From the NCBI GenBank assembly GCA_045613745.1, contig JAZLBP010000003.1:3115-67114 (forward strand): 64,000 bases of DNA, written 5' to 3'. Origin of the DNA: UBA940 sp045613745. GTDB lineage: Bacteria > Bacteroidota > Bacteroidia > Bacteroidales > Rikenellaceae. Below are positions 17,876-26,276 of the stretch, one piece after another; position 1 is the stretch's first letter, and each line of letters starts with the position of its first letter. The notes under the pieces were generated by a model. That model was not told where the DNA came from. It made no database searches and saw nothing but the letters and a program-made list of their open reading frames with translations. Both the position numbers and the translations under genes were made by a program.

Positions 17876-18601
17876 TCAAAATTTAAGATAAAAATCCTTG
17901 GTCAGCGCCTTGTATTCGTCGGAGTAGTCGCCATCCGAATGAATACACAGCTCCTCGGTCTGACACTTAATCCACTCCGAGGTCTTGACAAACTCCACAA
18001 GTCGTCGTATTTCGCCCTTGCGCTCGGTAGATTTAACGACACACAATCGACTTGGCACCATTCCGTAAACCGCCGAGATGTCGGTCATTCGTTTGGCCTC
18101 GGCCGATGGCAGCACCACCGCCAACCTACCTCCATTCACAAGCATTTCGGACGAATATTTAAGCAACTCTTCGTGAGTGAGAGTATCGCAATGGCGGCTA
18201 TTATTGCGAGCCAAATCGGGGGCTTTGAGCGAGTCCACAAAGAACGGAGGATTCGACACCACAAGGTCAAACTTACACTCCCCTCGCCTGCTATAATCTT
18301 GCAACGAAACACACTCCGCCGACAATCGCTCTGCCCACTCCGAAGCCTCGAAATTCTCGGTTGCCTGCGCTACACTTTCGGAGTCAATATCGATTGCGTT
18401 AATATCTAATTCTTTGCTTTCGGTACGCTGTGCTAATATCAAGGCTATCAAGCCACTACCACACCCCACATCGAGTATTCGTTTATCACTTTGCTGGACG
18501 CTACACCACGCGCCAATCAACACTCCGTCAGTGCCAACTTTCATTGCGCTACGACCCTGACAAACGCAAAATCTCTTAAATCGGAAATAGTCGTTACTCA
18601 T
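17876..18601 (-). CDS. trmN6: tRNA1(Val) (adenine(37)-N6)-methyltransferase
   Basis: 241-residue class I SAM methyltransferase. It has the FRFKRFCVCQ N-terminus, MKVGTDGVLIGAW, the SAM loop DVGCGSGLIAL near residue 44, and the adenine-N6 catalytic motif NPPFF near residue 117, all as in YfiC/TrmN6. The gene start overlaps the stop of the TIGR02757 gene by 8 nt. Predicted role is m6A37 formation in tRNA-Val; the family match is strong and the tRNA target follows from it. Confidence 0.88.
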   Translation of the reverse strand: MSNDYFRFKRFCVCQGRSAMKVGTDGVLIGAWCSVQQSDKRILDVGCGSGLIALILAQRTESKELDINAIDIDSESVAQATENFEASEWAERLSAECVSLQDYSRRGECKFDLVVSNPPFFVDSLKAPDLARNNSRHCDTLTHEELLKYSSEMLVNGGRLAVVLPSAEAKRMTDISAVYGMVPSRLCVVKSTERKGEIRRLVEFVKTSEWIKCQTEELCIHSDGDYSDEYKALTKDFYLKF

Positions 18602-19376
18602 TGCTCACGCCTTTCAAACAACCATCAATTCCAGCCCCAAACAGAGCAAAATCATACCTTACGGGGTCGGCCTCATCAAAGGCTCGGAGCGAGGAGGTGA
18701 CCTCCTCCACCGCCTTCCAATCCGACGAACGACGCGCAAGCAATCCAAGTGCGCGAGCCATATTTCCACTATGCACATCCAGCGGCAGATACAAAGCCGA
18801 CGCAGGGATTGAGCTCCACAAACCGAAATCCACTCCTCGCGCATCACTTCGCACCATCCATCGAAGAAACATATTCAATCGCTTGCAAGCAGCACCTTTG
18901 TCGATACTCGACAGGTGTTTCAGGCTGTGCGGCGTGTGCTCGCCCGCAAAAAACTCGCGTCGAAACTCCGACAGCACCACTCTCATATCGCCACTCTGCT
19001 GATAACGTCCTTCGAAGAAGCCACCAAGCGAGCCATATTTAGCCACTATTCCGCGCAAGCAGAGCACAAACGACATCAAATCCTCACCATTGAAAGTGCG
19101 GTGCACATAACCGCGCAGGTGATTCAACTCGCGGTCGGAAGCACCCGCAACAAAATCGGCAGGCGCACCATCCAGAAACTCCATCATACGTCTTGCACTA
19201 CGCACAATAGCCTTGCGATTGCCCCACGCAATGGTAGAAGCCAGAAAGCCGCTTATCTCGATATCCTCACGACGCGCAAACGAATGTGGAATCGAAATTG
19301 GATCATCCTCCACAAACGCCGCACAATTATACTTATCATGCAGATATTCGAGTGTATCTTTGAGCTGCTGGGTCAT
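18594..19376 (-). CDS. TIGR02757 family protein
   Basis: 260 residues. It has the family's start (LKDTLEYLHDKYN), the ASTIAWGNRKAIVRSA block near 46, and the GLWSSIPASALYLPLDVHSG signature near 190, with an HhH-type helical look; the family is widespread in Bacteroidetes without known function. Some similarity to DNA-glycosylase-like helices suggests nucleic acid binding, but that is an inference. It is tightly packed with lolD upstream (1-nt overlap at 19376) and trmN6 downstream. Confidence 0.8.
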   Translation of the reverse strand: MTQQLKDTLEYLHDKYNCAAFVEDDPISIPHSFARREDIEISGFLASTIAWGNRKAIVRSARRMMEFLDGAPADFVAGASDRELNHLRGYVHRTFNGEDLMSFVLCLRGIVAKYGSLGGFFEGRYQQSGDMRVVLSEFRREFFAGEHTPHSLKHLSSIDKGAACKRLNMFLRWMVRSDARGVDFGLWSSIPASALYLPLDVHSGNMARALGLLARRSSDWKAVEEVTSSLRAFDEADPVRYDFALFGAGIDGCLKGVSNE

Positions 19377-20041
19377 TACTCACTTATGATTTGTCCATCC
19401 TTCATCACGATTTTGCGGTCGGCCAAAGCTGCCAGACCCTCATCGTGGGTGACAATTATAAAGGTTTGCCCGAATTTGTCGCGCAAATCAAAAAACAACT
19501 TATGAATTTCGGCCTTGGTTACGCTATCGAGGTTACCCGACGGCTCATCCGCCAACACAACCGCAGGCGAATTAATAAGCGCACGGGCAATGGCAACTCT
19601 CTGTTGTTCGCCACCCGACAGCTCCGCAGGCTTGTGACCAAGTCGGTGACCCATACCAACGGCATTCAGAAGTTCCACCGCGCGAGCATTAACCTCGACC
19701 CTATCGCGGCCTGCAATATACCCCGGCAGTGCTACATTCTCAACAGCATCAAACTCAGCAAGCAGGTGGTGAAACTGAAAGACAAAGCCAATTTTGCGAT
19801 TGCGCAGCTCCGCAAGGCGCTTCTCGCCCAGCGACTGCAACTCCACGCCGTCCAAGGACAGCGAACCCGAATCCGCCTTCGACAAAGTGCCGAGAATTTG
19901 CAACAACGTGGTTTTACCCGCGCCACTCGCGCCCACAACCGCAACAATCTCGGAGGGATAAACATCGAGCGACACACCACGCAAAACCTGCAACGAGCCG
20001 AAACTCTTGCACACATCAATGGTCTTAACGATTGGATTCAT
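19376..20041 (-). CDS. lolD: ABC transporter ATP-binding protein LolD
   Basis: 221 residues from the ATG at 20041. The Walker A is GASGAGKT near 40, signature LSGGEQQRVAIARAL near 140, Walker B VVLADEPSGNLD near 162, and H-loop IVTHD near 197, in the MacB/LolD subfamily arrangement. The role is to power release of lipoproteins from the inner membrane to LolA. The LolC/E permease is not beside it. It begins inside the last 17 nt of folP on the same strand. Confidence 0.85.
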   Translation of the reverse strand: MNPIVKTIDVCKSFGSLQVLRGVSLDVYPSEIVAVVGASGAGKTTLLQILGTLSKADSGSLSLDGVELQSLGEKRLAELRNRKIGFVFQFHHLLAEFDAVENVALPGYIAGRDRVEVNARAVELLNAVGMGHRLGHKPAELSGGEQQRVAIARALINSPAVVLADEPSGNLDSVTKAEIHKLFFDLRDKFGQTFIIVTHDEGLAALADRKIVMKDGQIISE

Positions 20042-20837
20042 AGGTCTCAAAAAGTTTTATGGTTTGGACAGCCTCGCGCGTGTCGTGAACACGCAAAATA
20101 CGCGCACCCACACGAAGACATTCCCAATGTAAAGCAATAGTTCCTATAAGCGCCTCTTGTTGGCTGATGTCGAGCGCTTTATATATCATTGATTTCCGCG
20201 AAATACCCACCAACACTGGGCAGCCGACAGCCACCAAATCAGTGAGTCCGTGCAGCAAGGCATAGTTCTGCGAAAGGGTTTTGGCAAAGCCGAAACCGGG
20301 GTCTAAAACAACGCGTCGAACACCCCTGCTTTTGAGTTGTTCGGCACGCGCCGAAAGATAATCCACTACATCGCGCGTTACGTCATCATAGTCGGTGCAA
20401 CCCTGCATTGTTTCGGGTCTACCACGCATATGCATCGCAACATAAGGCAGGTCATATTTGGCAACCGTAGCAATCATCCTCTCGTCCAGTTCGCCAGCCG
20501 AAATATCATTGACCATCACATCGCCAAAGTTACGCACGATACTCTCGACCACCTCGGCACGAAAGGTATCTATCGAAACGGGCAGTGCTGGATTCACACG
20601 GCGAGCCACCTCCACGCCCAAAGCCACACGGCGTATCTCCTCCTCCACCGACACTACATCAGCACCCGGACGCGACGAATAACCGCCAATATCCACAATA
20701 TCCGCGCCTTCGTCCACAACGGTTTGAATACGACGTTCAACCTCGGCCACATCCATAGAACGACACCCATCGTAGAACGAGTCGGGTGTGACGTTCACAA
20801 TACTCATCACCAATCGTCTGTCGAGGTTTAGTTCCAT
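20025..20837 (-). CDS. folP: Dihydropteroate synthase
   Basis: 270 residues, TIM-barrel DHPS joining pABA to the pterin pyrophosphate in folate synthesis; target of sulfonamides. Motifs in order: MSIVNVTPDSFYDG near 11 (pterin loop), DIGGYSSRPGAD near 48, MVNDISAG near 112 and LDPGFGFAKT near 182. Overlaps coaE by 10 nt upstream and lolD by 17 nt downstream, part of a tightly packed operon. Confidence 0.93.
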   Translation of the reverse strand: MELNLDRRLVMSIVNVTPDSFYDGCRSMDVAEVERRIQTVVDEGADIVDIGGYSSRPGADVVSVEEEIRRVALGVEVARRVNPALPVSIDTFRAEVVESIVRNFGDVMVNDISAGELDERMIATVAKYDLPYVAMHMRGRPETMQGCTDYDDVTRDVVDYLSARAEQLKSRGVRRVVLDPGFGFAKTLSQNYALLHGLTDLVAVGCPVLVGISRKSMIYKALDISQQEALIGTIALHWECLRVGARILRVHDTREAVQTIKLFETYESNR

Positions 20838-21412
20838 AGTTTTTCGAGATTTTCAAAAAGTTCATCCACAAGGTCGTCCAGCGCTCGCGTACCGTCGGTC
20901 ACAATCACAAAATCAGCCTTCTGGCGCGCCACATCGGTTTGTTGTCGTGCCACGCGCTTCTCAACCTCCTCGCGGCTGCTGCCATCGCGCTTGATGGTGC
21001 GCTCAATACGCAATTCAAGCGGAGCATCCACACACAGCACCGCATCCACCCGGCTATCGAAGCCACTTTCATAGAGAATTGCACTCTCCAATGCCACAAA
21101 CGGGATTTGCCCCTCGAAACCCTCCGCCCAGCGCTCGAAATCATCGGCCACAGCGGGGTGCACAATTGCATTCAGGCGCGCAAGCAGTTCGGGATTTCCA
21201 AAGACGCGCGACGCTATATAAGTTCGATTAAGGCCGCTTTCGGTGTAGGCTTGTTCGCCAAACAGCGCGCGTATGGGTTGTTGCAGTTCGGAATTCATCA
21301 GCATTTTCGCCCTCGAATCCGAATCATAGACAGGCACGCCACAGCGGGCAAGCAGTTCGCAAATCGTACTCTTGCCGCTTCCAATACCTCCGGTCACTCC
21401 CAAGCGTTTCAT
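20828..21412 (-). CDS. coaE: Dephospho-CoA kinase
   Basis: 194 residues. P-loop GGIGSGKST at 9-17, DSDSRAK near 31 and the late VDAPLELRIERT segment near 126 are those of CoaE, which carries out the last step of CoA synthesis. Overlaps the upstream YbbR-like gene by 4 nt (21409-21412), so translational coupling is likely. Confidence 0.93.
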   Translation of the reverse strand: MKRLGVTGGIGSGKSTICELLARCGVPVYDSDSRAKMLMNSELQQPIRALFGEQAYTESGLNRTYIASRVFGNPELLARLNAIVHPAVADDFERWAEGFEGQIPFVALESAILYESGFDSRVDAVLCVDAPLELRIERTIKRDGSSREEVEKRVARQQTDVARQKADFVIVTDGTRALDDLVDELFENLEKLWN

Positions 21413-21828
21413 CGTGCGGAGTCTATATTGATTTGGGGAGTTTCGAGCACCTCGATAACCTTCAACGAGCCAGCACGTTGCATAATGGCGTTACCGATAG
21501 TTGAGGGAGAGATTGTATAGTACTCGTCATCGGCCGACTCGATACGCGGCGAGAGCTCGGCCAACGAGAGGTTAATCTTGCCACCAATAGAGAATCGTTG
21601 CGCCCAAATCTCCGTACCTCGCGCCTCAACAATACATTTGACACGATAAGGCTCGCCATCGATACGCACGGGCACCGACAAGTCTGTCGTATAGACATAA
21701 CCCAGCTTTTGTGCATACCACAGCATAAAAGCCAACGCAAGCATTGTAATGAATACGGGGGATTTGACCGACAACAAAAGTTGTCGCAACACATCGCCTA
21801 TTTTGGTCCAGTTAACGTTCTTAATCAT
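21409..21828 (-). CDS. Short YbbR-like membrane-anchored protein
   Basis: 139 residues from the ATG at 21828 (a longer frame to 21891 covers its own promoter). One membrane segment (residues ~22-38, SPVFITMLALAFMLWYA) and a following beta-rich domain with YTTDLSVPVRIDGEP. In Bacteroidales a YbbR-like gene normally lies just upstream of coaE, and this one occupies that slot, but it is less than half the usual length and has at most one YbbR unit. Family assignment is therefore partly from position. Confidence 0.6.
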   Translation of the reverse strand: MIKNVNWTKIGDVLRQLLLSVKSPVFITMLALAFMLWYAQKLGYVYTTDLSVPVRIDGEPYRVKCIVEARGTEIWAQRFSIGGKINLSLAELSPRIESADDEYYTISPSTIGNAIMQRAGSLKVIEVLETPQINIDSAR

Positions 21829-21849
21829 CACTCCACAAATTATATTATG

Positions 21850-21880
21850 CAAATATAATAATTCCGCCGCAACACTACAA
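21850..21880 (-). promoter_or_regulatory. Promoter of the ybbR-coaE-folP-lolD operon
   Basis: On the minus strand: TTG at 21880-21878, a 20-nt spacer, TATATTTG at 21857-21850. Full consensus and correct spacing, 22 nt above the chosen ATG at 21828, which also supports that start. Confidence 0.65.
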
Positions 21881-21909
21881 TACTCACCCACAAATTATGG
21901 CACAACAAA

Positions 21910-21947
21910 ACGCCGACCGCTCGACATTCAGTGTCGGCGGTCGGCGT
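21910..21947 (-). terminator. Terminator after secG
   Basis: A long hairpin: ACGCCGACCG pairs with CGGTCGGCGT and an inner CGACA pairs with TGTCG around TTCAG. On the minus strand it is followed by TTTTGTTGTG. It lies between the secG stop and the next promoter. Confidence 0.75.
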
Positions 21948-21967
21948 CAAATGCCTATTGCAGCAAA

Positions 21968-22309
21968 TTACTCAGCTACAGTCTCCTCGGCAGCGGGAAG
22001 CTCAACTTGGTTGGGCACAGCCTCTTGCTCAGCAGTTGCTTGCTCGATGATAGCTTTGTCCAGATCCGAAGTGGGAGCAGCTACATTCTTCGAAGGCATA
22101 ACCAAAGTAGCAACCAAGCTCAACGCCAAAATAGCGATTGCAAGGCCCCAAGTGGTTTTCTCGAGGAAATCAGCGGTTTGACGAACACCCATTACTTGGT
22201 TCGACGCACCGAAGTTGGCAGCCATACCGCTTTTGGGGTTTTGTGCCAAAACGGCCAAAATGAGCAAAATGCTCGCAATGATAATCAGTACAATACAGAG
22301 AATATACAT
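21968..22309 (-). CDS. secG: Preprotein translocase subunit SecG
   Basis: 113 residues. Two membrane segments (~2-22 and ~52-70) flank the conserved loop LAQNPKSGMAANFGASNQVMG near 21-41, the hallmark of SecG. The acidic, Ala/Glu-rich C-terminal tail is typical in this phylum. It accompanies lptE and a helical protein gene in one minus-strand run. Confidence 0.87.
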   Translation of the reverse strand: MYILCIVLIIIASILLILAVLAQNPKSGMAANFGASNQVMGVRQTADFLEKTTWGLAIAILALSLVATLVMPSKNVAAPTSDLDKAIIEQATAEQEAVPNQVELPAAEETVAE

Positions 22310-22329
22310 CTTGGTTAATATTTAATTGT

Positions 22330-22827
22330 TTATAATTTTTCGTCCAATCGGGCTATAATTTCGGCAAAATAAACACTTTTTTTTGTTTCTCGCAAACTTA
22401 ATTTCACATATATATCGCGAGCTTCCTTATAAAGGCCTTGATTTTCATAGATTTGGGCCAAATCTTCGGTGTAAAATTCGTCATCATCTTCGTCATTTTG
22501 CACCTCCAAAACCAGCGATTCGGCCTTTCCGTCCTCTTCGGTGCGACTGATGGCATACTTACCGAGGGCAAGGAAATTATCCACAACTTTGGCCTCGATA
22601 GCCTCGCGCAAGTCGCCTTGATTGCGGTCGGCTTTTTCGGGCGCGGGGAACAAACGCGACAGATAGACGCGCTCGTCCTCACTATCGTACAATGCTGTGC
22701 GGACTATACGCGCAGTAGTAAACCAGGGATATTTGTGCACGATGCGGAACAACTCAAAGCGTCCCACCTTAGGCAGTTTCCCCTCCTCTGCTCCGCGAGC
22801 CATAACATACTCCCTAAACGCACCCAT
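22330..22827 (-). CDS. Hypothetical helical protein upstream of secG
   Basis: 165 residues, no signal or membrane segment. Central acidic stretch EVQNDEDDDEFYTEDLAQIYENQGLYKEARDIYVKL looks like a single TPR-type helix pair with an aromatic ladder (residues ~108-145). Genes of this kind commonly sit between lptE and secG in Bacteroidales. It is 3 nt after lptE. Function unknown; a protein-interaction role is inferred only from the TPR-like motif. Confidence 0.65.
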   Translation of the reverse strand: MGAFREYVMARGAEEGKLPKVGRFELFRIVHKYPWFTTARIVRTALYDSEDERVYLSRLFPAPEKADRNQGDLREAIEAKVVDNFLALGKYAISRTEEDGKAESLVLEVQNDEDDDEFYTEDLAQIYENQGLYKEARDIYVKLSLRETKKSVYFAEIIARLDEKL

Positions 22828-22830
22828 ATA

Positions 22831-23379
22831 CTACCAGTTAGATACGCAAGCATTGAAGATATCATCCACCAAGTCGCTAACCATCTCTTGAATCAGCGAG
22901 CCCTCAACCTCTTGCAGCAGTTGGCTTGCGCTGTAATCTCGATAGGCCGAGAATGACTTATTGTAGTTCCATTGCGGCTCGATAGCATTGGTAAAGCGCA
23001 CTTGCACAGTGACGGTAAGACGGTTCATCTCGGCCACACCACCTTCGGCACTCGAATACGACGAAGGCGCACTCACATAGTTGGTGATTTCGCCCTCAAC
23101 GGCAAGGTCGCCACCCTCTTGAATTTGCGACAGACGTGTCTGGCGCGAAAAACGCTCACGCAGCGCGTCTGTGAGTGTCGAACTCAAAATAGGCGCAACC
23201 ATCGAGGCGTTGTTAGGGAAATACGCAACACTGAAAGTTCGCGCATTATCCGAAATCGAAGCACCCGTAAATGTATAACCGAAGGTTGCCTTGCCGATGC
23301 GCAGGGTGCATCCACCCAGCAACAGCATCACAAGGACAAGCGGCAGTGCAAACAATATTTTCTTTGACATCTTTTTCAT
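22831..23379 (-). CDS. lptE: LPS-assembly lipoprotein LptE
   Basis: 182 residues with a lipoprotein signal ending LLGGC (Cys24). The remainder has the LptE-family layout of this phylum: GYTFTGASI, then ARTFSVAYFPNNAS, a TDALRERF helix near 93 and alternating strands. LptE plugs the LptD barrel for LPS insertion in the outer membrane. It lies 11 nt downstream of a sigma-54-type activator gene. Confidence 0.85.
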   Translation of the reverse strand: MKKMSKKILFALPLVLVMLLLGGCTLRIGKATFGYTFTGASISDNARTFSVAYFPNNASMVAPILSSTLTDALRERFSRQTRLSQIQEGGDLAVEGEITNYVSAPSSYSSAEGGVAEMNRLTVTVQVRFTNAIEPQWNYNKSFSAYRDYSASQLLQEVEGSLIQEMVSDLVDDIFNACVSNW

Positions 23380-23390
23380 ACTCTTGTGTT

Positions 23391-24608
23391 CTACAACTCG
23401 GTTTCGTCGATACCGAACTCCTTGATACGTCGATACAGCGTGCGCTCCGACATAAACAGCAATTTGGCGGCCTCCTTGCGTTTGCCATTAGAACGACGCA
23501 GAGCCGAAACTATTGCTTCGCGCATCATCTCATCCTTGGTTTGGGGAGGCATAGTCATATCGGTCACATCCTCCGACTCGGTATCGGTCACGGTATGCGA
23601 CTGCGAGGTGTGGTCGATACTACCGGGCAGCAGACCAAAAATCTCGCGTGTGGGATGCGAGTGCGACATTGCGGGTGCAGCTCCACCCAACTCGGCAACC
23701 ATTCGTTTGAGTTCGGCAATATCGTTGCGCATATCAAACAGAATACGATAGAGAATCTCTCTCTCGTCACCGAACGACGCGCCACCCGACTGGCGGTCAC
23801 CTGCGGCCGAAATAACGGGCGAGGTGTGTACCACGGGAAGGTAACGACGCATAACGTCGGCGGTAATGACACGTTGCTCCTCGATGGCCGAAATCTGTTC
23901 GGCTACGTTTTTGAGCTGGCGGACGTTACCCGGCCAAGCGTATTGTTCAATCGCCATACGTGCCGACTCATCAAGCGAGATGGCGGGCATATGGTATTGG
24001 TTGGCTATGTCGGCAGCAAACTTACGGAACAACAAATAGATATCCCCCACTCGCTCGCGCAAGGGAGGCACCTCGATAGGTACGGTATTGAGTCGGTAGT
24101 AGAGGTCATCGCGGAAACGTCCCGAACTGATGGCCTCCTGCAAATTGACATTGGTAGCAGCAACGACCCTCACATTGGTTTTTTGCACTTTGGCCGAGCC
24201 GACGCGCATAAACTCACCAGTCTGCAACACACGCAACAGACGCACCTGTGTAGAGTGCGGAAGTTCGGCAACCTCATCAAGGAAGATGGTTCCTCCGTCG
24301 GCCTCCTCGAAGTAACCTTTGCGCGCCTCAACGGCACCCGTAAAAGCACCCTTCTCGTGTCCGAAAAGCTCGGAGTCGATAGTACCCTCGGGAATTGCGC
24401 CACAGTTGACAGCTATGTATTTATGGTGTTTGCGCGAGCTGTTGGTATGGATAATCTGCGGAAAGAACTCTTTACCCACACCGCTTTCGCCCGTAATCAG
24501 CACCGACAAGTCGGTGGATGCAACACGCAATGCAATCTCCAATGCGCGCTCCATTCCACGGCTATTGCCAATAATGCCGAATCGTTGTTTTATCGCCAAT
24601 GTTTCCAT
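23391..24608 (-). CDS. Sigma-54-interacting transcriptional activator
   Basis: 405 residues. The AAA+ domain begins almost at the N-terminus with GESGVGKE (Walker A), the sigma-54-binding loop GAFTGA, and GGTIFLDEVAE (Walker B), then RFRDDLYYRLN. There is no receiver or PAS domain, so activity must be controlled by another input. A low-complexity linker precedes a Fis-type HTH at the C-terminus (KRKEAAKLLFMSERTLYRRI). It is sandwiched between an HU-like gene and lptE, suggesting an envelope-linked regulon; that is inference. Confidence 0.87.
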   Translation of the reverse strand: METLAIKQRFGIIGNSRGMERALEIALRVASTDLSVLITGESGVGKEFFPQIIHTNSSRKHHKYIAVNCGAIPEGTIDSELFGHEKGAFTGAVEARKGYFEEADGGTIFLDEVAELPHSTQVRLLRVLQTGEFMRVGSAKVQKTNVRVVAATNVNLQEAISSGRFRDDLYYRLNTVPIEVPPLRERVGDIYLLFRKFAADIANQYHMPAISLDESARMAIEQYAWPGNVRQLKNVAEQISAIEEQRVITADVMRRYLPVVHTSPVISAAGDRQSGGASFGDEREILYRILFDMRNDIAELKRMVAELGGAAPAMSHSHPTREIFGLLPGSIDHTSQSHTVTDTESEDVTDMTMPPQTKDEMMREAIVSALRRSNGKRKEAAKLLFMSERTLYRRIKEFGIDETEL

Positions 24609-25313
24609 CTATTCCAGTATTATAGTCGAGGTCATATCGCTATTAATCACACCATATGCCATAATCGCCAGCGCAACAACGGCTGCGGCAATTGCGGCAA
24701 TCAACACCCAGTCGGTTTTCTTTTGGGGTTGGTCGGCCACTCTACGAGGACGGGGTTGTGCGGGGCGAGGTTGTGTAGGTCTTGGTTGATCCGGTTTGGG
24801 TTGCTCAACTTTGGGTTGTTCTGCCTTCGGTTGCTCGACTGGTTTGGGTTGAACGACTGGTTTTGCCTCTTCTTTCACACTCGGAGCAGCCACTACACTT
24901 TGGGGCTCAGAAGCAGGAGTTGCTACAGGAGTGGGTGCCGGTGCCGGTGCAGGTGCAGGTGCAGGCGCAGGTTGGGGAGTCACAGGTTCAGCAACCGCGC
25001 TCTCGACATGAGCAACAAACACCACTCTGCCATCGGCACTTCGGCTCAACACACCAAAATCGGTCAAGCGAACCTCACCGCCCTCGGTAAGGCCTCGTTC
25101 AACATCCGCTACGAAACGTGCAATTTGCTCGGTGGCTTGTTGCTCGGTGAGCGACAAACTGTTCATCAGCGCACGCGACAGTACACCGTCGTTATCCTTG
25201 AACATATCCGTAAAGAGCAACACACCATCGCTGCGTTTCATAAACGAGCCCAGCGAGGGTACAGTCACACGTTTCTCCGTTTGGAGCAGTTTTTTTATCT
25301 CTCGACTAATCAT
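24609..25313 (-). CDS. HU-like domain protein with proline-rich linker and C-terminal membrane segment
   Basis: 234 residues. Residues ~1-95 resemble the HU-CCDC81-type domains seen with SPOR proteins in Bacteroidetes (VTVPSLGSFMKR, then RLTDFGVLSRS). A low-complexity linker follows: a (AP)n run near 117, then QPKxEQPK and QPRPTQPRPAQPRP repeats. A membrane helix at ~203-221 (WVLIAAIAAAVVALAIMAY) ends the protein. No SPOR domain is present. It may tether the envelope to a DNA- or protein-binding module; function unknown. It is directly upstream of the sigma-54 activator. Confidence 0.7.
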   Translation of the reverse strand: MISREIKKLLQTEKRVTVPSLGSFMKRSDGVLLFTDMFKDNDGVLSRALMNSLSLTEQQATEQIARFVADVERGLTEGGEVRLTDFGVLSRSADGRVVFVAHVESAVAEPVTPQPAPAPAPAPAPAPTPVATPASEPQSVVAAPSVKEEAKPVVQPKPVEQPKAEQPKVEQPKPDQPRPTQPRPAQPRPRRVADQPQKKTDWVLIAAIAAAVVALAIMAYGVINSDMTSTIILE

Positions 25314-25330
25314 ATCATCTTCTTTGGGGT

Positions 25331-25338
25331 CAAAATTA
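25331..25338 (-). promoter_or_regulatory. Candidate -7 box for the HU-like gene operon
   Basis: TAATTTTG on the minus strand, matching TAnnTTTG, 18 nt above the start codon of the HU-like gene. A clean -33 element is not seen. Confidence 0.35.
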
Positions 25339-25391
25339 CTACATTTCTACGAAATTCTAAAATCTGCGCCCCTTTTTATGGCACACTACGA

Positions 25392-25422
25392 TTGATAATC
25401 CCAAAAAGAATCACCATATTTG
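25392..25422 (+). promoter_or_regulatory. Promoter of the DUF5689 lipoprotein gene
   Basis: TTG at 25392-25394, 20-nt spacer, CATATTTG at 25415-25422 (one mismatch to TAnnTTTG), 47 nt before the ATG at 25469. Confidence 0.5.
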
Positions 25423-25468
25423 CATTACAATCGCCATTTTGGCACAAAAACCTCAACTTCGGACCGCT

Positions 25469-26236
25469 ATGAACTACATCACAAGAGTGCTTTCCACCAT
25501 CTGCTTTGTGCTCTTGTTGTGCGGATGCGAATATGAGGACACACCCGTCTCGGAATACATCAGCATTGCCCGTTTTCGACAGCATTACAGATACTACCCC
25601 GTACGTGTCACCCAACCGTGGTATATAGTAGGTCGAGTGACAAGCTGCGACAGAGAGGGCAACTTCTACAAAACGATTGTTTTGGAGGATACCACAAATG
25701 CCATCGAGATTAACGTAAGCGACCGACAGCTATACAAAATCGCCCCGTGGGGCAGCATCGTCAAGATATATGTCGATGGTATGTGGATTGGCTCTTACGG
25801 ACGTAGCCGTGTAGCAGGAGCAAAACCTACGGGTACTTTCCCCGTTGATGACCTCAATGCCCAAGATTTTGAATCGCGGCTGCAAGTGATCGACCACTCC
25901 GATTCGCTCTACCGACCCAAAGTACGCACTATCGACAACCTCACACTCAAAGACAACCAACGATGGATTCTTATCGACTCGGTACAATTCATTGACCAAG
26001 AGCTTGGACAATCGTGGGGATGCGCCGACTCAACCACACGTCGTCACGTAATATCCCGCACTGGCAGCACTATGCGCATAGCCACTTCGGCATACGCAAC
26101 GTGGCGCGACACCCGACTCCCAACCGGTTCGGGAAGCATCGACGGCATCCTATACCACCGCCAAGGCCACTACGAGCTATGGCCTACATCCATTGTTCGA
26201 GTCAATATGAATTCGCCGCGATTTGAGGTACAATAA
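25469..26236 (+). CDS. DUF5689 domain lipoprotein
   Basis: 255 residues from the ATG at 25469. A lipoprotein signal ends in LLLCGC, followed by the acidic EYEDTP. Residues ~35-140 match DUF5689 (a REGNFYKTIVLEDTT core and an LYKIAPWGSIVKIYVDGMW strand pair), an OB-like domain often found in Bacteroidetes surface lipoproteins. The C-terminal half is specific to this protein. Substrate unknown. It lies 40 nt ahead of a small membrane-protein gene that has its own promoter. Confidence 0.78.
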   Translation: MNYITRVLSTICFVLLLCGCEYEDTPVSEYISIARFRQHYRYYPVRVTQPWYIVGRVTSCDREGNFYKTIVLEDTTNAIEINVSDRQLYKIAPWGSIVKIYVDGMWIGSYGRSRVAGAKPTGTFPVDDLNAQDFESRLQVIDHSDSLYRPKVRTIDNLTLKDNQRWILIDSVQFIDQELGQSWGCADSTTRRHVISRTGSTMRIATSAYATWRDTRLPTGSGSIDGILYHRQGHYELWPTSIVRVNMNSPRFEVQ

Positions 26237-26255
26237 GAAAATTTTAGTACATTTG
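26222..26255 (+). promoter_or_regulatory. Promoter of the small membrane-protein gene
   Basis: TTTG at 26222-26225 within the end of the previous gene, 22-nt spacer, TACATTTG at 26248-26255 (exact TAnnTTTG), 21 nt before the ATG at 26277. Confidence 0.6.
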
Positions 26256-26276
26256 CATAAACCAAAATCTCACATT

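Noticed and set aside
24930..24975. Short tandem repeat in DNA (GGTGCC/GGTGCA units)
   Set aside because: It encodes the Ala-Pro linker of the HU-like protein; ordinary low-complexity coding, not a CRISPR or VNTR of note.
23271..25472. 733-codon plus-strand frame across lptE, the activator and HU-like gene
   Set aside because: It runs antisense to three genes with clear motifs and contains low-complexity Arg/Cys runs created by the proline linker.
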